64,000 nucleotides of DNA from Pseudomaricurvus alkylphenolicus (GCF_011683955.1 NZ_JAAQPI010000011.1:186001-250000), one strand, 5' to 3'; shown: positions 35,504 to 44,668, counted from the first letter of the stretch. Program-made: numbers and translations. Notes: generated by a model from the sequence alone, not told the origin.

Positions 35504-37873
35504 ATGGCGGATGTGGACATATACCACCCTATCACTCATTTTGCGGGACCCCAGTTAACAGTGAAGTTGTTATTGCCCTCTCAACCAATCGCCGCCTTTT
35601 TGTGGTTGCTTGCAGGCCTGTGTCTGTCAAGTCAACTGTTTGCAGCCGCGCCTGCCTTCGTCGGTAATAGCAGCTGCAAAGGCTGTCACGATAGCGAATA
35701 CCAGCTGTGGAAGGGCTCTCATCACGACTGGGCCATGCAGCCGGCCTCGGATAACACCGTATTGGGGGACTTTAACGATGTGAGCTTTGAGCACTACGGT
35801 GAGATGACCCGTCTGCATCGGGACGGGGATCGTTTTCTGGTGACCACCAACAATGCTCAGGGTGAGCCCCAAACGTTTGAAGTCGCCTACACGTTTGGTT
35901 TTTATCCTTTGCAGCAATATCTTTTGCCGGTTGGTGACGGTCGGCTGCAGGCTCTGAGTGTCAGCTGGGACTCGCGGCCCAAGGCTGAAGGCGGGCAGCG
36001 CTGGTTTCACCTTTTTCCGCATGAGGCGATACCTTTCGATGATCCGCTGCATTGGACCGGCAGTTACTTTACCTGGAACAGTCGCTGTGCTGAGTGCCAC
36101 TCCACCAATCTGGAGCGCAATTACAATGCTGCCTCCAACAGCTACGAGACTCGTTGGTCGGAGATTAATGTAAGCTGCGAGGCCTGCCACGGTCCCGCCA
36201 GCGAACATCTAAAGCTTGCTCAAAACGGGCAACTGGCGGAGAACAGCACGGGGTTCAGTCGCACCTTGGAGCCCGTGGGTAACTGGCTATATCAACAGGG
36301 CCTGACCACGGCCATAAACCCGCAGGCAACGCAGTTGCAGCAACAATTGCAACAGCAACATCCCCAGCTGTCGGTATGCGGCAGTTGCCACGCCCGCCGC
36401 TCACTGATGGCCGATCAGGATGAGGACGGCGAATTCCATCAGAAACACAATTTGCAGCTGTTACAGGCGCCGCTCTATCACGCCGATGGTCAGATACTCG
36501 ATGAAGTTTATGTTCTAGGCTCATTTCTGCAGAGCAAGATGCACCAGCAGGGGGTGGTGTGCAGCAACTGCCACGAGCCCCACAGCCTTGAATTGAGAGC
36601 GCCGGGCAATGGCGTTTGTGCCCAATGCCATAGCCCGCAGCGGTTTGACACACCGGATCATCACCATCACCCAGTCGGTTCGGACGGCGCCAGCTGTGCC
36701 AATTGCCACATGCCGGAAACCACCTACATGGTGGTGGATCCCCGTCGCGATCACAGCCTCCGAATACCCAGGCCAGATCTCAGCGTCCGCTACGGCACGC
36801 CCAACGCCTGCACTCAATGTCATAATGACAAGCCTGCTGAGTGGGCGGCCGATGCGGTTGGCCACTGGTTGAAAGACACCAAGGGATCAGACAAAAGCAC
36901 CAGCGCCTGGCACTTCAGTGACGATCTTGTGCCGGCCCTCAGTGGCAGCGCCGATGCGCAGTCTCGACTGATGAAACTGGCGATGTCCAATAGCATACCG
37001 GCCCTGGTGCAAGCTTCCGCGGTTGATGCTCTGAGTGGATACCTGGATCAACGCAGTCTGCTGGTGGCACAAACCCAACTAAACCATAGCGATGCGATGG
37101 TGCGCACGGCTGCCATTGGACTACTGGCTGCTCTGCCACCAGAGCAGCGCTGGCAGGAACTAAAACCGCTATTAAGCGACTCCAGCAAGCAAGTGCGGCT
37201 GGAATTGGCGCGTCAGCTTCTGGATATCGACACGGCCATACTCAGCGAGAATGACAAGAGGCAGCATCAGCTGCTGCTGCAGGAATATTGGCAGGTGCTG
37301 CAGATGCACCTGGATACGCCCAACGGACAGATGAATCTCGGTCTATACCAAATGGCCACGGGCCATCCCGAAAAGGCCAGAGCCGCCTATGAACAGGCAC
37401 TGGCCTTCAATGACAGTCATCTCGGTGCCTACTTGAATCTGGCTGACTGGTACCGACAGCAAAAAGATGAAACGGCGGCAGAGCAGACCTTGGTAGCAGG
37501 GCTGAAGCGGCTGCCGGAGGTGGCAGCGTTGCACCATTCCCTGGGGTTACTTCAGGTGCGACAACAAAATTATCCTGCCGCCCGCGAATCACTTGGCAAG
37601 GCGGCACAGCTGGAACCTGAAAACGCTCATTACGGTTATCTCTATGGGCTGATTCTGCAGCGTTTGCAGCAACCGACGGAGGCTTTGGTGCAGTGGCAAC
37701 AGGCTTTGAAGTACCAGCCCAATCACCGCAATCTGCTGTTGTCACTCTTGAATCTCACCCAGACTCAGGGACAATGGACGCTGGCGCGGGATTATGCCCA
37801 GCGGTTGGCAGAGCTGGAGCCGGACAACCCACAGTGGCGACAGGTTTTGCAGCGCATGCCGCCATCCCGCTAG
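35504..37873 (+). CDS. Octaheme c-type cytochrome with C-terminal TPR region
   Basis: A 789-residue periplasmic cytochrome. Eight CxxCH heme sites start near residues 58, 195, 225, 292, 353, 372, 398 and 436 (CKGCH, CAECH, CEACH, CGSCH, CSNCH, CAQCH, CANCH, CTQCH). After the heme region come HEAT-like helices (about 470-590) and TPRs (from about 605: LDTPNGQMNLGLYQMATGHP and four more units). A hydrophobic segment at 29-48 ends FAAA as a signal peptide with a long n-region; a GTG at 35561 is a possible shorter start. It resembles cytochrome c554-type multihemes fused to TPRs. The electron partner is unknown, and the next gene is nudF. Confidence 0.85.
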   Translation: MADVDIYHPITHFAGPQLTVKLLLPSQPIAAFLWLLAGLCLSSQLFAAAPAFVGNSSCKGCHDSEYQLWKGSHHDWAMQPASDNTVLGDFNDVSFEHYGEMTRLHRDGDRFLVTTNNAQGEPQTFEVAYTFGFYPLQQYLLPVGDGRLQALSVSWDSRPKAEGGQRWFHLFPHEAIPFDDPLHWTGSYFTWNSRCAECHSTNLERNYNAASNSYETRWSEINVSCEACHGPASEHLKLAQNGQLAENSTGFSRTLEPVGNWLYQQGLTTAINPQATQLQQQLQQQHPQLSVCGSCHARRSLMADQDEDGEFHQKHNLQLLQAPLYHADGQILDEVYVLGSFLQSKMHQQGVVCSNCHEPHSLELRAPGNGVCAQCHSPQRFDTPDHHHHPVGSDGASCANCHMPETTYMVVDPRRDHSLRIPRPDLSVRYGTPNACTQCHNDKPAEWAADAVGHWLKDTKGSDKSTSAWHFSDDLVPALSGSADAQSRLMKLAMSNSIPALVQASAVDALSGYLDQRSLLVAQTQLNHSDAMVRTAAIGLLAALPPEQRWQELKPLLSDSSKQVRLELARQLLDIDTAILSENDKRQHQLLLQEYWQVLQMHLDTPNGQMNLGLYQMATGHPEKARAAYEQALAFNDSHLGAYLNLADWYRQQKDETAAEQTLVAGLKRLPEVAALHHSLGLLQVRQQNYPAARESLGKAAQLEPENAHYGYLYGLILQRLQQPTEALVQWQQALKYQPNHRNLLLSLLNLTQTQGQWTLARDYAQRLAELEPDNPQWRQVLQRMPPSR

Positions 37874-37901
37874 ATTCGACAAAGAGTTTACACAGTCTGA
37901 T

Positions 37902-38546
37902 ATGCACGACACTCAGGATTTTCTCAGGCCAGCTTTCGGCCGCGACGATTTGGAAATGCTGGAGCGCGAACAGCTGCACCAGGGTTTCTTTAGAATGGAA
38001 CGCCTCCACTACCGCCACCGTTGCTACCAGGGCGGCTGGAGTGGCAGGGTGAGCCGCGAGGTGCTTTACCGGGGGGAGGCCGTTGGAGCCGTTCTCTATG
38101 ATCCGCAGCGGGATCTGATAGGGCTGGTGGAGCAGGCGCGTCCGGGAGCGCTGGATGACCCCAATGGGCCCTGGTGTTTGGAGGTGGTTGCCGGCATGAT
38201 CGAGGCTGGCGAGGAGCGCGACGATGTGATGCGGCGCGAGATGCAGGAGGAGACCGGCCTGCAACCCCAGTCGCTGGAGTACATATGCCAGTATTTGGCC
38301 AGCCCTGGCGGATGCGATGAACGACTCCACGTTTACTGTGCTTTGGTGGATCTAGAAGGCAAAGACGGTATTGTCAGTGGGCTGGATCACGAGGGCGAGG
38401 ATATTCGCCTGTTGGTGATGCCCGCTTCGGCGGTGTTTGAGCATCTTTATGGCGGTCGTTTCAACAATGCGGCCACATTGATTGCTCTGCAATGGCTGCA
38501 GATGAATCGCCCGCGGTTGTGTCAGGCGACAACTGCCCCAGCTTAA
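37902..38546 (+). CDS. nudF: ADP-ribose pyrophosphatase (Nudix)
   Basis: A 214-residue Nudix hydrolase that cleaves ADP-ribose to AMP and ribose-5-phosphate. The full Nudix box is present: GMIEAGE, seven residues, then REMQEETGL. VGAVLYDPQRDLIGLVEQAR and YASPGG-like LASPGGCDE with a later glutamate are as in NudF. ATG 37902 is chosen over an in-frame ORF that begins inside the cytochrome gene. The order nudF-DUF1249-cpdA-yqiA-parE is that of E. coli and Pseudomonas. Confidence 0.92.
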   Translation: MHDTQDFLRPAFGRDDLEMLEREQLHQGFFRMERLHYRHRCYQGGWSGRVSREVLYRGEAVGAVLYDPQRDLIGLVEQARPGALDDPNGPWCLEVVAGMIEAGEERDDVMRREMQEETGLQPQSLEYICQYLASPGGCDERLHVYCALVDLEGKDGIVSGLDHEGEDIRLLVMPASAVFEHLYGGRFNNAATLIALQWLQMNRPRLCQATTAPA

Positions 38547-38714
38547 ACGATGTGAGTCGGCTTCGAGGGCGTAATCAGCCTGACAATGGGCTAGACTTTG
38601 CAGAAGCCCGGGTTTGAAGGGGCTTTGGCCCGTATCACCTCGGTGATAAATTTCAATGAGCAAAGTGCCAAACCGAGACGCGGTTAACAGATTTTTTGGT
38701 GTCACGAGATCAGA

Positions 38715-39185
38715 ATGAATACGGACAGAAATCACAGCAAAACGGCAGACCAGAGGCGCTATAAGGTGAATCTGGTGGAGCAGATGGCTTGTTGCGAAGC
38801 CAACTACGCCCGGCTGTTGAAACTGATGCCAAAACTGGATGAACGGGATAACTGGCAATATCAGGTGCAATCTGGTGGCTCGGCCTGGGATATACGCTTG
38901 AAGGTGACGGAGCGTGCCCGTTACACCACCATGTTGGAAGTGAGCCAGAGCGATGCACTGGAAAAGTGGGGCAGCTCGCCAAAGTTAGAGGTGAGGCTCT
39001 ACCATGATGCCCGTATGGCCGAGGTCATCGCCTGGCGCGAGCACCAGCGGGTCAAACCCAGATATGATTATCCGAATCGCAACATGTACCAGAAGGACGA
39101 GAAGGCCCAGTTCAATCAGTTTCTGAGCGACTGGCTGATTCATAGCCTCGCCAATGGTCAGGTGCGGGAATTGGCGGAGTTCTGA
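38715..39185 (+). CDS. yqiB: DUF1249 protein (YqiB family)
   Basis: A 156-residue protein of unknown function, conserved between nudF and cpdA in gammaproteobacteria. Family features visible are QMACCEANYARLLKLMP, ARYTTMLEVSQ, MRLYHDARMAEV-like VRLYHDARMAEVIAW and the C-terminal YPNRNMYQKDEKAQFNQFLS. No signal peptide or membrane helix. A 168-base gap separates it from nudF and may hold a promoter, but I see no clear -35/-10 pair. Confidence 0.88.
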   Translation: MNTDRNHSKTADQRRYKVNLVEQMACCEANYARLLKLMPKLDERDNWQYQVQSGGSAWDIRLKVTERARYTTMLEVSQSDALEKWGSSPKLEVRLYHDARMAEVIAWREHQRVKPRYDYPNRNMYQKDEKAQFNQFLSDWLIHSLANGQVRELAEF

Positions 39186-39383
39186 TTTCTGCCGATTGGC
39201 CCCAACGGACTGGTTTAAGTCGTTAGGGGGGTTCTGTTAAGCTGGTATTACAGGACTTTAAAAGGCAATCAGGCTATATTTAGCCCTGTTTTGGAATTGG
39301 CCCTGATTAGGATCTGGTCCCGGTTGGATCTGGCCCAGAGGGCGCAAACGGATGTAGTGACGGCGGCAAGACGGATTTTTACA

Positions 39384-40196
39384 GTGCAGAGCATTAACTC
39401 AGAAAAAGCCTCTCAGCCATTGCGGTTGATCCAGATAACGGATTGTCACCTGGGCCCTCGCCCCGGGGAGCAGTTATTGGGTATGGATACCGATGAGAGC
39501 CTGCTGGATGTGCTGTCGAGGCTCAAGCAGCGAGAGCAGAAGGCTGACTATGTGATTGCTACCGGGGATATCACCAGTAACGCCCATATAGATGCCTACG
39601 AGCGCTTTCTGGGCTATATGCAACAATACTATCCTTTGCCCCTGGCCTGGCTCTCCGGTAACCACGATCTCGATACCGTCATGCGCCGCTTTCCCTCTGA
39701 CCGCGTTCAACGGGAGTACATTGAACTGGAACACTGGCAGCTGATCCTGCTCGATTCCAGTGTTCCCGGCCACGAACATGGCGATATTACCCCCGAAGAA
39801 CTGCAAAGGCTGGAAGACTGTCTGCAAGGCTGCGCCAAACCGGCACTGGTGTTTGTGCATCATCAGCCGGTGCCAGTGGGTTGTACCTGGATTGATCAAT
39901 ATGTGATTCGCAGCTCGGAGGCCCTGTTGGAAATCATCGATCGCCACGATCAGGTAAAGGGCCTGGTTTGGGGGCATGTGCATCAGGCATTTGAGGGGCT
40001 CAGAGGCGAAGTGCCACTGTGGGCGACCCCTTCCACCTGCATTCAGTTCAAACCCAGGATGGTCGACTTCGCCCTGGACGACACTATGCCGGGCTATCGC
40101 TGGTTTGATTTGTACCCGGATGGCCGGATTGAAACCGGCGTTGAGAGAATCGCGGAAAAAGCCTACGGCATCGACTTTGCTTCTTCGGGTTATTAA
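39384..40196 (+). CDS. cpdA: 3',5'-cyclic AMP phosphodiesterase
   Basis: A 270-residue class III phosphodiesterase that hydrolyses cAMP. The metallophosphoesterase ligands are complete: QITDCHLG, ATGDITSN, SGNHDLD, VHHQP and WGHVHQ. The open frame extends upstream to 39291, but GTG 39384 starts just before the domain and gives the normal length; its ribosome site (ACGGA) is weak. Its place between DUF1249 and yqiA agrees with CpdA. Confidence 0.9.
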   Translation: MQSINSEKASQPLRLIQITDCHLGPRPGEQLLGMDTDESLLDVLSRLKQREQKADYVIATGDITSNAHIDAYERFLGYMQQYYPLPLAWLSGNHDLDTVMRRFPSDRVQREYIELEHWQLILLDSSVPGHEHGDITPEELQRLEDCLQGCAKPALVFVHHQPVPVGCTWIDQYVIRSSEALLEIIDRHDQVKGLVWGHVHQAFEGLRGEVPLWATPSTCIQFKPRMVDFALDDTMPGYRWFDLYPDGRIETGVERIAEKAYGIDFASSGY

Positions 40197-40228
40197 ACTT
40201 CAGGCCTTTACGTGCTGACAGGTTAATC

Positions 40229-40807
40229 ATGCCCACTCTGCTATATATTCACGGCTTTCTCAGTTCCCCTCAGTCGCACAAGGCGCTGCTGACAGAACAG
40301 TGGCTGCCCGCTCATCACCCTGAAATCCGTTACCTGTGCCCCTACCTAAGCCCCTATCCCCTGGAGACAGAGCGCCAGCTCAGAGAGATAATGGCAGAGC
40401 TTGATGGCGAGCAGGTGGGGCTGATAGGCAGCTCATTGGGGGGATTCTGGTCCACCTGGCTGGTGGAAAATTATGACAACTGCCGAGCTGTGTTGATCAA
40501 TCCCTCGGTGCGCCCGTTCGCGCTGGTTGACCGTGTCGCCGGGGAGCCCCAACGCAACTACCACAACGATGATGTCTACGTTATGACCGCGGAGCATGGT
40601 GAGCAGTTTCGTCGGGTTTATCCACAGCAACTCAAGCACCTGGATCGCTACTACTTACTAGCGCAAACCGGAGATGAGACGCTGGATTATCGCCATGCCG
40701 CAGAGCGTTTTGCCGGCTGCCGCCAGACCATTGAAGAAGGCGGTGATCATGGATTTCAGGGCTACCAATCGCACCTGCCGGATATCATTGAGTTTCTCTT
40801 CTCCTGA
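40229..40807 (+). CDS. yqiA: YqiA-type alpha/beta hydrolase esterase
   Basis: A 192-residue compact esterase. YIHGFLSSPQSHK is the oxyanion motif, IGSSLGGFWSTWL the nucleophile elbow with its serine, QTGDETLDYRHA the acid region and GGDHGFQGYQ the catalytic histidine. It lies 32 bases after cpdA and 101 bases before parE, as in E. coli. The natural substrate is unknown; the family hydrolyses short acyl esters. Confidence 0.9.
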   Translation: MPTLLYIHGFLSSPQSHKALLTEQWLPAHHPEIRYLCPYLSPYPLETERQLREIMAELDGEQVGLIGSSLGGFWSTWLVENYDNCRAVLINPSVRPFALVDRVAGEPQRNYHNDDVYVMTAEHGEQFRRVYPQQLKHLDRYYLLAQTGDETLDYRHAAERFAGCRQTIEEGGDHGFQGYQSHLPDIIEFLFS

Positions 40808-40809
40808 TT

Positions 40810-40845
40810 CCCCGCTCATGGGGTGCCCGCGGGGCGTTTATTGTG
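40810..40845 (+). terminator. Possible terminator or hairpin after yqiA
   Basis: CCCCGC (40810-40815) pairs with GCGGGG (40829-40834) across a 13-base loop, followed by CGTTTATTGTG. The T-run is short, so parE may still be reached by readthrough. Confidence 0.35.
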
Positions 40846-40908
40846 TTACAACAGGCGCCTCGTTCAATAATAAGCACGTTTTACCAGGTTGTATAAAAGA
40901 TAGTCAGT

Positions 40909-42798
40909 ATGGCGAACTATACCGCAGAAGATATTGAAGTACTCACGGGCCTGGACCCGGTCAAAAAGCGTCCCGGTATGTATACCGAGACCACCCGCCC
41001 CAACCACCTGGCTCAGGAAGTGATCGACAACAGTGTCGATGAAGCCCTGGCGGGCCACGCCAGAAACATTGAGGTGGTCTTGCACAAGGATCAGTCACTG
41101 ACCTGTAGCGATGACGGCCGGGGTATGCCGGTGGATATTCATCCCGAACAGGGACGGCCAGGCGTAGAGGTTATCCTGTCCACACTGCACGCAGGGGGAA
41201 AATTCTCTAACGATAATTACCAGTTTTCAGGCGGTTTGCACGGTGTCGGCGTGTCTGTGGTGAATGCACTGTCCAAGGCCTTGGAGGTAACTATCCGCCG
41301 GGATGGCAAGGTGCATCGCATCGGCTTTCGGGACGGCGACAAAGCCAGTGACCTGCAGGTGATTGATAGCTGCGGCAAACGCACTACCGGTACCAGCGTT
41401 CGTTTTCTGCCCGACCCGCAGTACTTTGACTCTCATAAGTTTTCCGTTTCCCGGTTGCGGCATGTGCTGCGAGCCAAGGCCGTGTTGTGCCCCGGTTTAA
41501 AGGTTGTATTTCGCGATGAGCTCAGCGGCGAAACTGACGAGTGGTACTACGAGGATGGTCTTAAGGATTATCTTAGCGCGGCCACCAATGGGTGGGAAAG
41601 TCTGCCTGCCACCCCGTTTATCGGATCCTTTGCCGGTGAAACCGAGGCGGCTGATTGGGCGGTTCAATGGCTGCCGGAAGGTGGTGAGCTAACCCAGGAA
41701 AGTTACGTAAACCTGATCCCCACAGCGCAGGGTGGTACTCACGTTAACGGATTGCGTACCGGATTGTTGGAGGCCTTGCGCGAGTATTGCGAATTCCGCA
41801 ATCTGTTGCCCCGAGGCGTCAAACTGGCACCGGACGATATTTGGGCCAACTGTTGTTATGTGCTGTCGTCCAAACTGGCCGATCCGCAATTCTCCGGTCA
41901 AACCAAAGAGCGCCTGTCTTCCCGCGAAGCGGCAGCATTTGTCTCGGGCGTGGCCAAGGACGCTTTCAGCTTGTGGCTCAATCAGCACACGGAAGAGGGC
42001 GACAAGCTGGCTGAGTTCTGCATCAGCAACGCCCAAAAGCGGGTTCGCTCCAGCAAAAAAGTCGCCCGTAAAAAAGTCACCCAAGGGCCCGCACTGCCGG
42101 GTAAATTGGCCGACTGTTCGTCGGGCGAACCGGAGCGCGGTGAACTGTTCCTGGTGGAAGGGGACTCTGCGGGCGGGTCGGCCAAACAGGCTCGCGATCG
42201 TGAATTCCAGGCAATCCTGCCGTTGCGCGGTAAGATTCTCAACAGCTGGGAAGTGGAGAGTGGTGAGGTGCTCAGTTCTCAGGAAATTCACGATATTTCG
42301 GTTGCTCTGGGGGTGGACCCCGGAAGTGATAATCTGGAAAACCTGCGTTATCACAAAATCTGTATTCTGGCGGATGCGGATTCGGATGGCCTGCATATTG
42401 CCACGCTGATTTGTGCACTGTTTGTTCGTCATTTCCGTCCCATGGTGATGGCCGGCCATGTGTACGTGGCCATGCCGCCGCTTTATCGAATTGATGTCGG
42501 CAAAGAAGTTTTTTACGCGCTTGATGAGGCAGAAAAAGAAGGCGTACTTGACCGTATCAAAGCGGAGAAGAAAAAGGGTAAGGTGGGTGTGCAACGCTTT
42601 AAGGGTTTGGGTGAAATGAATCCTATGCAGTTGCGCGAAACCACTATGGATCCGGACACCCGCCGCCTGGTGCAGCTGCAGGTGGAGCCAGGTGATGACA
42701 CCAACCAGATTCTGGATATGCTGCTGGGTAAAAAGCGCGCGGCGGATCGCAAGACCTGGTTGGAAGAAAAGGGTAACCTGGCGGATACCGGCGTCTGA
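40909..42798 (+). CDS. parE: DNA topoisomerase IV subunit B
   Basis: A 629-residue type IIA topoisomerase ATPase subunit that with ParC decatenates daughter chromosomes. The GHKL ATPase has EVIDNSVDEALAGHA, DDGRGMPVDIH and SGGLHGVGVSVVNALS. The TOPRIM domain has LVEGDSAGGSAKQARDRE, PLRGKILN and DADSDGLHI. The C-terminal QRFKGLGEMNP is conserved. ParE rather than GyrB is indicated by the length and the short region after TOPRIM. parC is not the next gene here. Confidence 0.96.
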   Translation: MANYTAEDIEVLTGLDPVKKRPGMYTETTRPNHLAQEVIDNSVDEALAGHARNIEVVLHKDQSLTCSDDGRGMPVDIHPEQGRPGVEVILSTLHAGGKFSNDNYQFSGGLHGVGVSVVNALSKALEVTIRRDGKVHRIGFRDGDKASDLQVIDSCGKRTTGTSVRFLPDPQYFDSHKFSVSRLRHVLRAKAVLCPGLKVVFRDELSGETDEWYYEDGLKDYLSAATNGWESLPATPFIGSFAGETEAADWAVQWLPEGGELTQESYVNLIPTAQGGTHVNGLRTGLLEALREYCEFRNLLPRGVKLAPDDIWANCCYVLSSKLADPQFSGQTKERLSSREAAAFVSGVAKDAFSLWLNQHTEEGDKLAEFCISNAQKRVRSSKKVARKKVTQGPALPGKLADCSSGEPERGELFLVEGDSAGGSAKQARDREFQAILPLRGKILNSWEVESGEVLSSQEIHDISVALGVDPGSDNLENLRYHKICILADADSDGLHIATLICALFVRHFRPMVMAGHVYVAMPPLYRIDVGKEVFYALDEAEKEGVLDRIKAEKKKGKVGVQRFKGLGEMNPMQLRETTMDPDTRRLVQLQVEPGDDTNQILDMLLGKKRAADRKTWLEEKGNLADTGV

Positions 42799-42944
42799 TC
42801 AACAACCTTCACCTAGCGTTTGGGGTAGTCGATCTAAAACAATCGAATCAACTTTGTTGATTCAAATCAGCAGGGCATGGGTACCGGGGTGTTTTAATCT
42901 GGAAGTATTATCCAGTGTAAGACAACGCCCCGGGGAGAAGCGCT

Positions 42945-43388
42945 ATGGAACCCATGCCACATCACTATCAAGTCTCTTTTTCCGCCACACCGGAGAGCGG
43001 CCCCATAGGCGGCACCGGTGACCTGCCGAAGATAGAATTGGCGCCCCCGGTCCAATTCGATGGTCCGGGCAATCAGTGGTCGCCGGAGGAGTTGCTGATG
43101 GCATCACTCTCCAGCTGTCTGATTCTCTCCTTTAAAGCCATCGCCCGTACCTCCAGTCTGGCTTGGGTCAACATCGAATGCCGAACCCGTGGCACTCTCG
43201 ATAGGGTGGATGGGTTGAACCGATTTACCGAGATTCTCTCCGAGGTGGTTCTGACCATCCCTGATACTGCCCAGCCAGAAAAGGCTCGCCGATTGGTTGA
43301 AAAGGCCGAACAGACCTGCTTTATTGCCAACAGTCTGAATGGAGACAAACGCCTCAGTTGTGAACTGCACGTACTGAACGCACTCTGA
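42945..43388 (+). CDS. OsmC-family peroxidase-like protein
   Basis: A 147-residue OsmC/Ohr-fold protein. The two redox cysteines appear in MASLSSCLILSFKAIAR (about 46-62) and AEQTCFIANSL (about 122-132), as in thiol peroxidases that reduce organic hydroperoxides. It lies alone after parE with a 146-base upstream gap. The VOC-family gene follows 35 bases later on the same strand. The exact subfamily cannot be set by eye. Confidence 0.82.
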   Translation: MEPMPHHYQVSFSATPESGPIGGTGDLPKIELAPPVQFDGPGNQWSPEELLMASLSSCLILSFKAIARTSSLAWVNIECRTRGTLDRVDGLNRFTEILSEVVLTIPDTAQPEKARRLVEKAEQTCFIANSLNGDKRLSCELHVLNAL

Positions 43389-43423
43389 GGCGCGCAAGTG
43401 CATTTCAGTTCAAGGAGTTTGGG

Positions 43424-43816
43424 ATGAATCTCAACCAAGTCACATTGCCGGTTACCGATATGCGGCGCGCCGTCGAGTTTTATCGGCACCTCGGTTTCAC
43501 GTTGATCGTCGACACCCCTCATTATGCGCGGTTTGAATGCCCGGACGGGGGCGCGGCTACCTTTTCACTGTCTCTGAGTGAAGCGTCGTTCAACAGCGGT
43601 ACGGTCATTTACTTCGAGGAAGAGCATCTTGATGACTGGGTTGACCGATTGGTTGCAAAGGGCGTCGAGTTTGAGCAGATGCCGAAGGATATGAGTTATT
43701 TGTGGCGTGAAGCGGTGCTTAAGGATCCAGACGGCAACAAGATCAAACTCTATTGGGCGGGGGAGAATCGCCGTTTTCCTCCCTGGCGGGTAGTCGACAC
43801 CAGCGCCCCTCAATAG
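43424..43816 (+). CDS. VOC-family (glyoxalase/bleomycin-resistance fold) protein
   Basis: A 130-residue protein with two beta-alpha-beta-beta-beta units. LPVTDMRRAVEFYRHLGF is the standard N-terminal signature and VLKDPDGNKIKLYWAG the C-terminal one, which normally supplies a metal-binding glutamate (here replaced in part, ending IKLYW). The enzyme class (glyoxalase, dioxygenase or resistance protein) is not determinable. AGGAG precedes the ATG. Confidence 0.8.
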   Translation: MNLNQVTLPVTDMRRAVEFYRHLGFTLIVDTPHYARFECPDGGAATFSLSLSEASFNSGTVIYFEEEHLDDWVDRLVAKGVEFEQMPKDMSYLWREAVLKDPDGNKIKLYWAGENRRFPPWRVVDTSAPQ

Positions 43817-43954
43817 CCTTATGGCGTCCACGCTTGAGACATCCAGTGGCCATTCTTTGTGGCGCTGCTGCCTCTGCCTCAGGCCGGGGTAGCGATTGGT
43901 ATGGCATTGGCACGGGCAACGTCAATTCACTGAAGCCGTGCCATAGGGTGTGTT

Positions 43955-44350
43955 TTATTTGCCAAAATCGCCAAGTGCATCCTTGGCCTTGTCCATTTGT
44001 GATTCCACTTCGCTTTCCGTGGCTTCCACGGCATCGCCAATTTCGCTTTTGGCGCGCTCGCTCAATTCCTCAGCGGCGTCCCCGGCGTCTGCGGCCATCT
44101 CCTGGGCTTGGTCAACGGCTTTGGATGCTGCTGCTTCAGCCTGACTTCTGGCATCTGCGGCCATGGCCTTGGCCTTGTCTGTGGCGTCTTGCACCATGTT
44201 TTGAGCATTATCCCGTGTCTGCTCTAGCATGGATTTGGCTTCATCAGTGCCGCTGGAGGCGCTGGAAGAGGTGTTCTCTTGCTCCTGACTGCAACCGGCC
44301 AGGGCGGTGCTGAGGATAAGCACGGCAGATAGGGTTATCATGGGTTTCAT
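43955..44350 (-). CDS. Small Ala/Glu/Asp-rich lipoprotein
   Basis: A 131-residue predicted lipoprotein. The signal peptide MKPMITLSAVLILSTALAGC ends in a lipobox with Cys20. The mature part is a low-complexity, strongly charged amphipathic helix (ATDKAKAMAADARSQAEAAA and similar heptad-like runs), reminiscent of LEA or Lpp-like coiled coils. ATG 44350 follows AAGGAAAG; longer in-frame starts are ignored. No enzymatic motif. It is probably an envelope stress or spacer protein (inference), divergent from a tiny membrane protein. Confidence 0.75.
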   Translation of the reverse strand: MKPMITLSAVLILSTALAGCSQEQENTSSSASSGTDEAKSMLEQTRDNAQNMVQDATDKAKAMAADARSQAEAAASKAVDQAQEMAADAGDAAEELSERAKSEIGDAVEATESEVESQMDKAKDALGDFGK

Positions 44351-44488
44351 TGGCTTGCTTTCCTTGTTCCATATTGATATTTCTGCAGTGTAGCCAACGA
44401 CCTCGTGAGGCAACAGTAGCGAGCGGGGTGAAAACGTAAAAGCTATGTTAAATGCGGGTTGGCTGTTGACCGGCAACGAGGTGAAACC

Positions 44489-44668
44489 ATGACGTTATTA
44501 TGGATATTGGGTGGTCTGTTTCTGGCGCTGATGATTGCAGTGCCGTTGCTGGAGCGCTTTGGCAAGCCTCATGCAGAGGAGGAAGTCAGTTCTCTCAGCC
44601 GCTGGATACTGCCTCTGTGTATGTTGCTGGCGGTGGTACAGCTGATCATGTATATGATGCGAGGTTAG
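44489..44668 (+). CDS. Small membrane protein, 59 residues
   Basis: A 59-residue protein with two hydrophobic helices (about 2-20, LLWILGGLFLALMIAVPLL, and 39-57, ILPLCMLLAVVQLIMYMM) joined by a charged loop (ERFGKPHAEEEVSS). ATG 44489 is preceded by GAGGTGA. I do not recognise the family. Its start signal is strong and the hydrophobic pattern coherent, so it is likely real. It is divergent from the lipoprotein gene. Confidence 0.6.
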   Translation: MTLLWILGGLFLALMIAVPLLERFGKPHAEEEVSSLSRWILPLCMLLAVVQLIMYMMRG

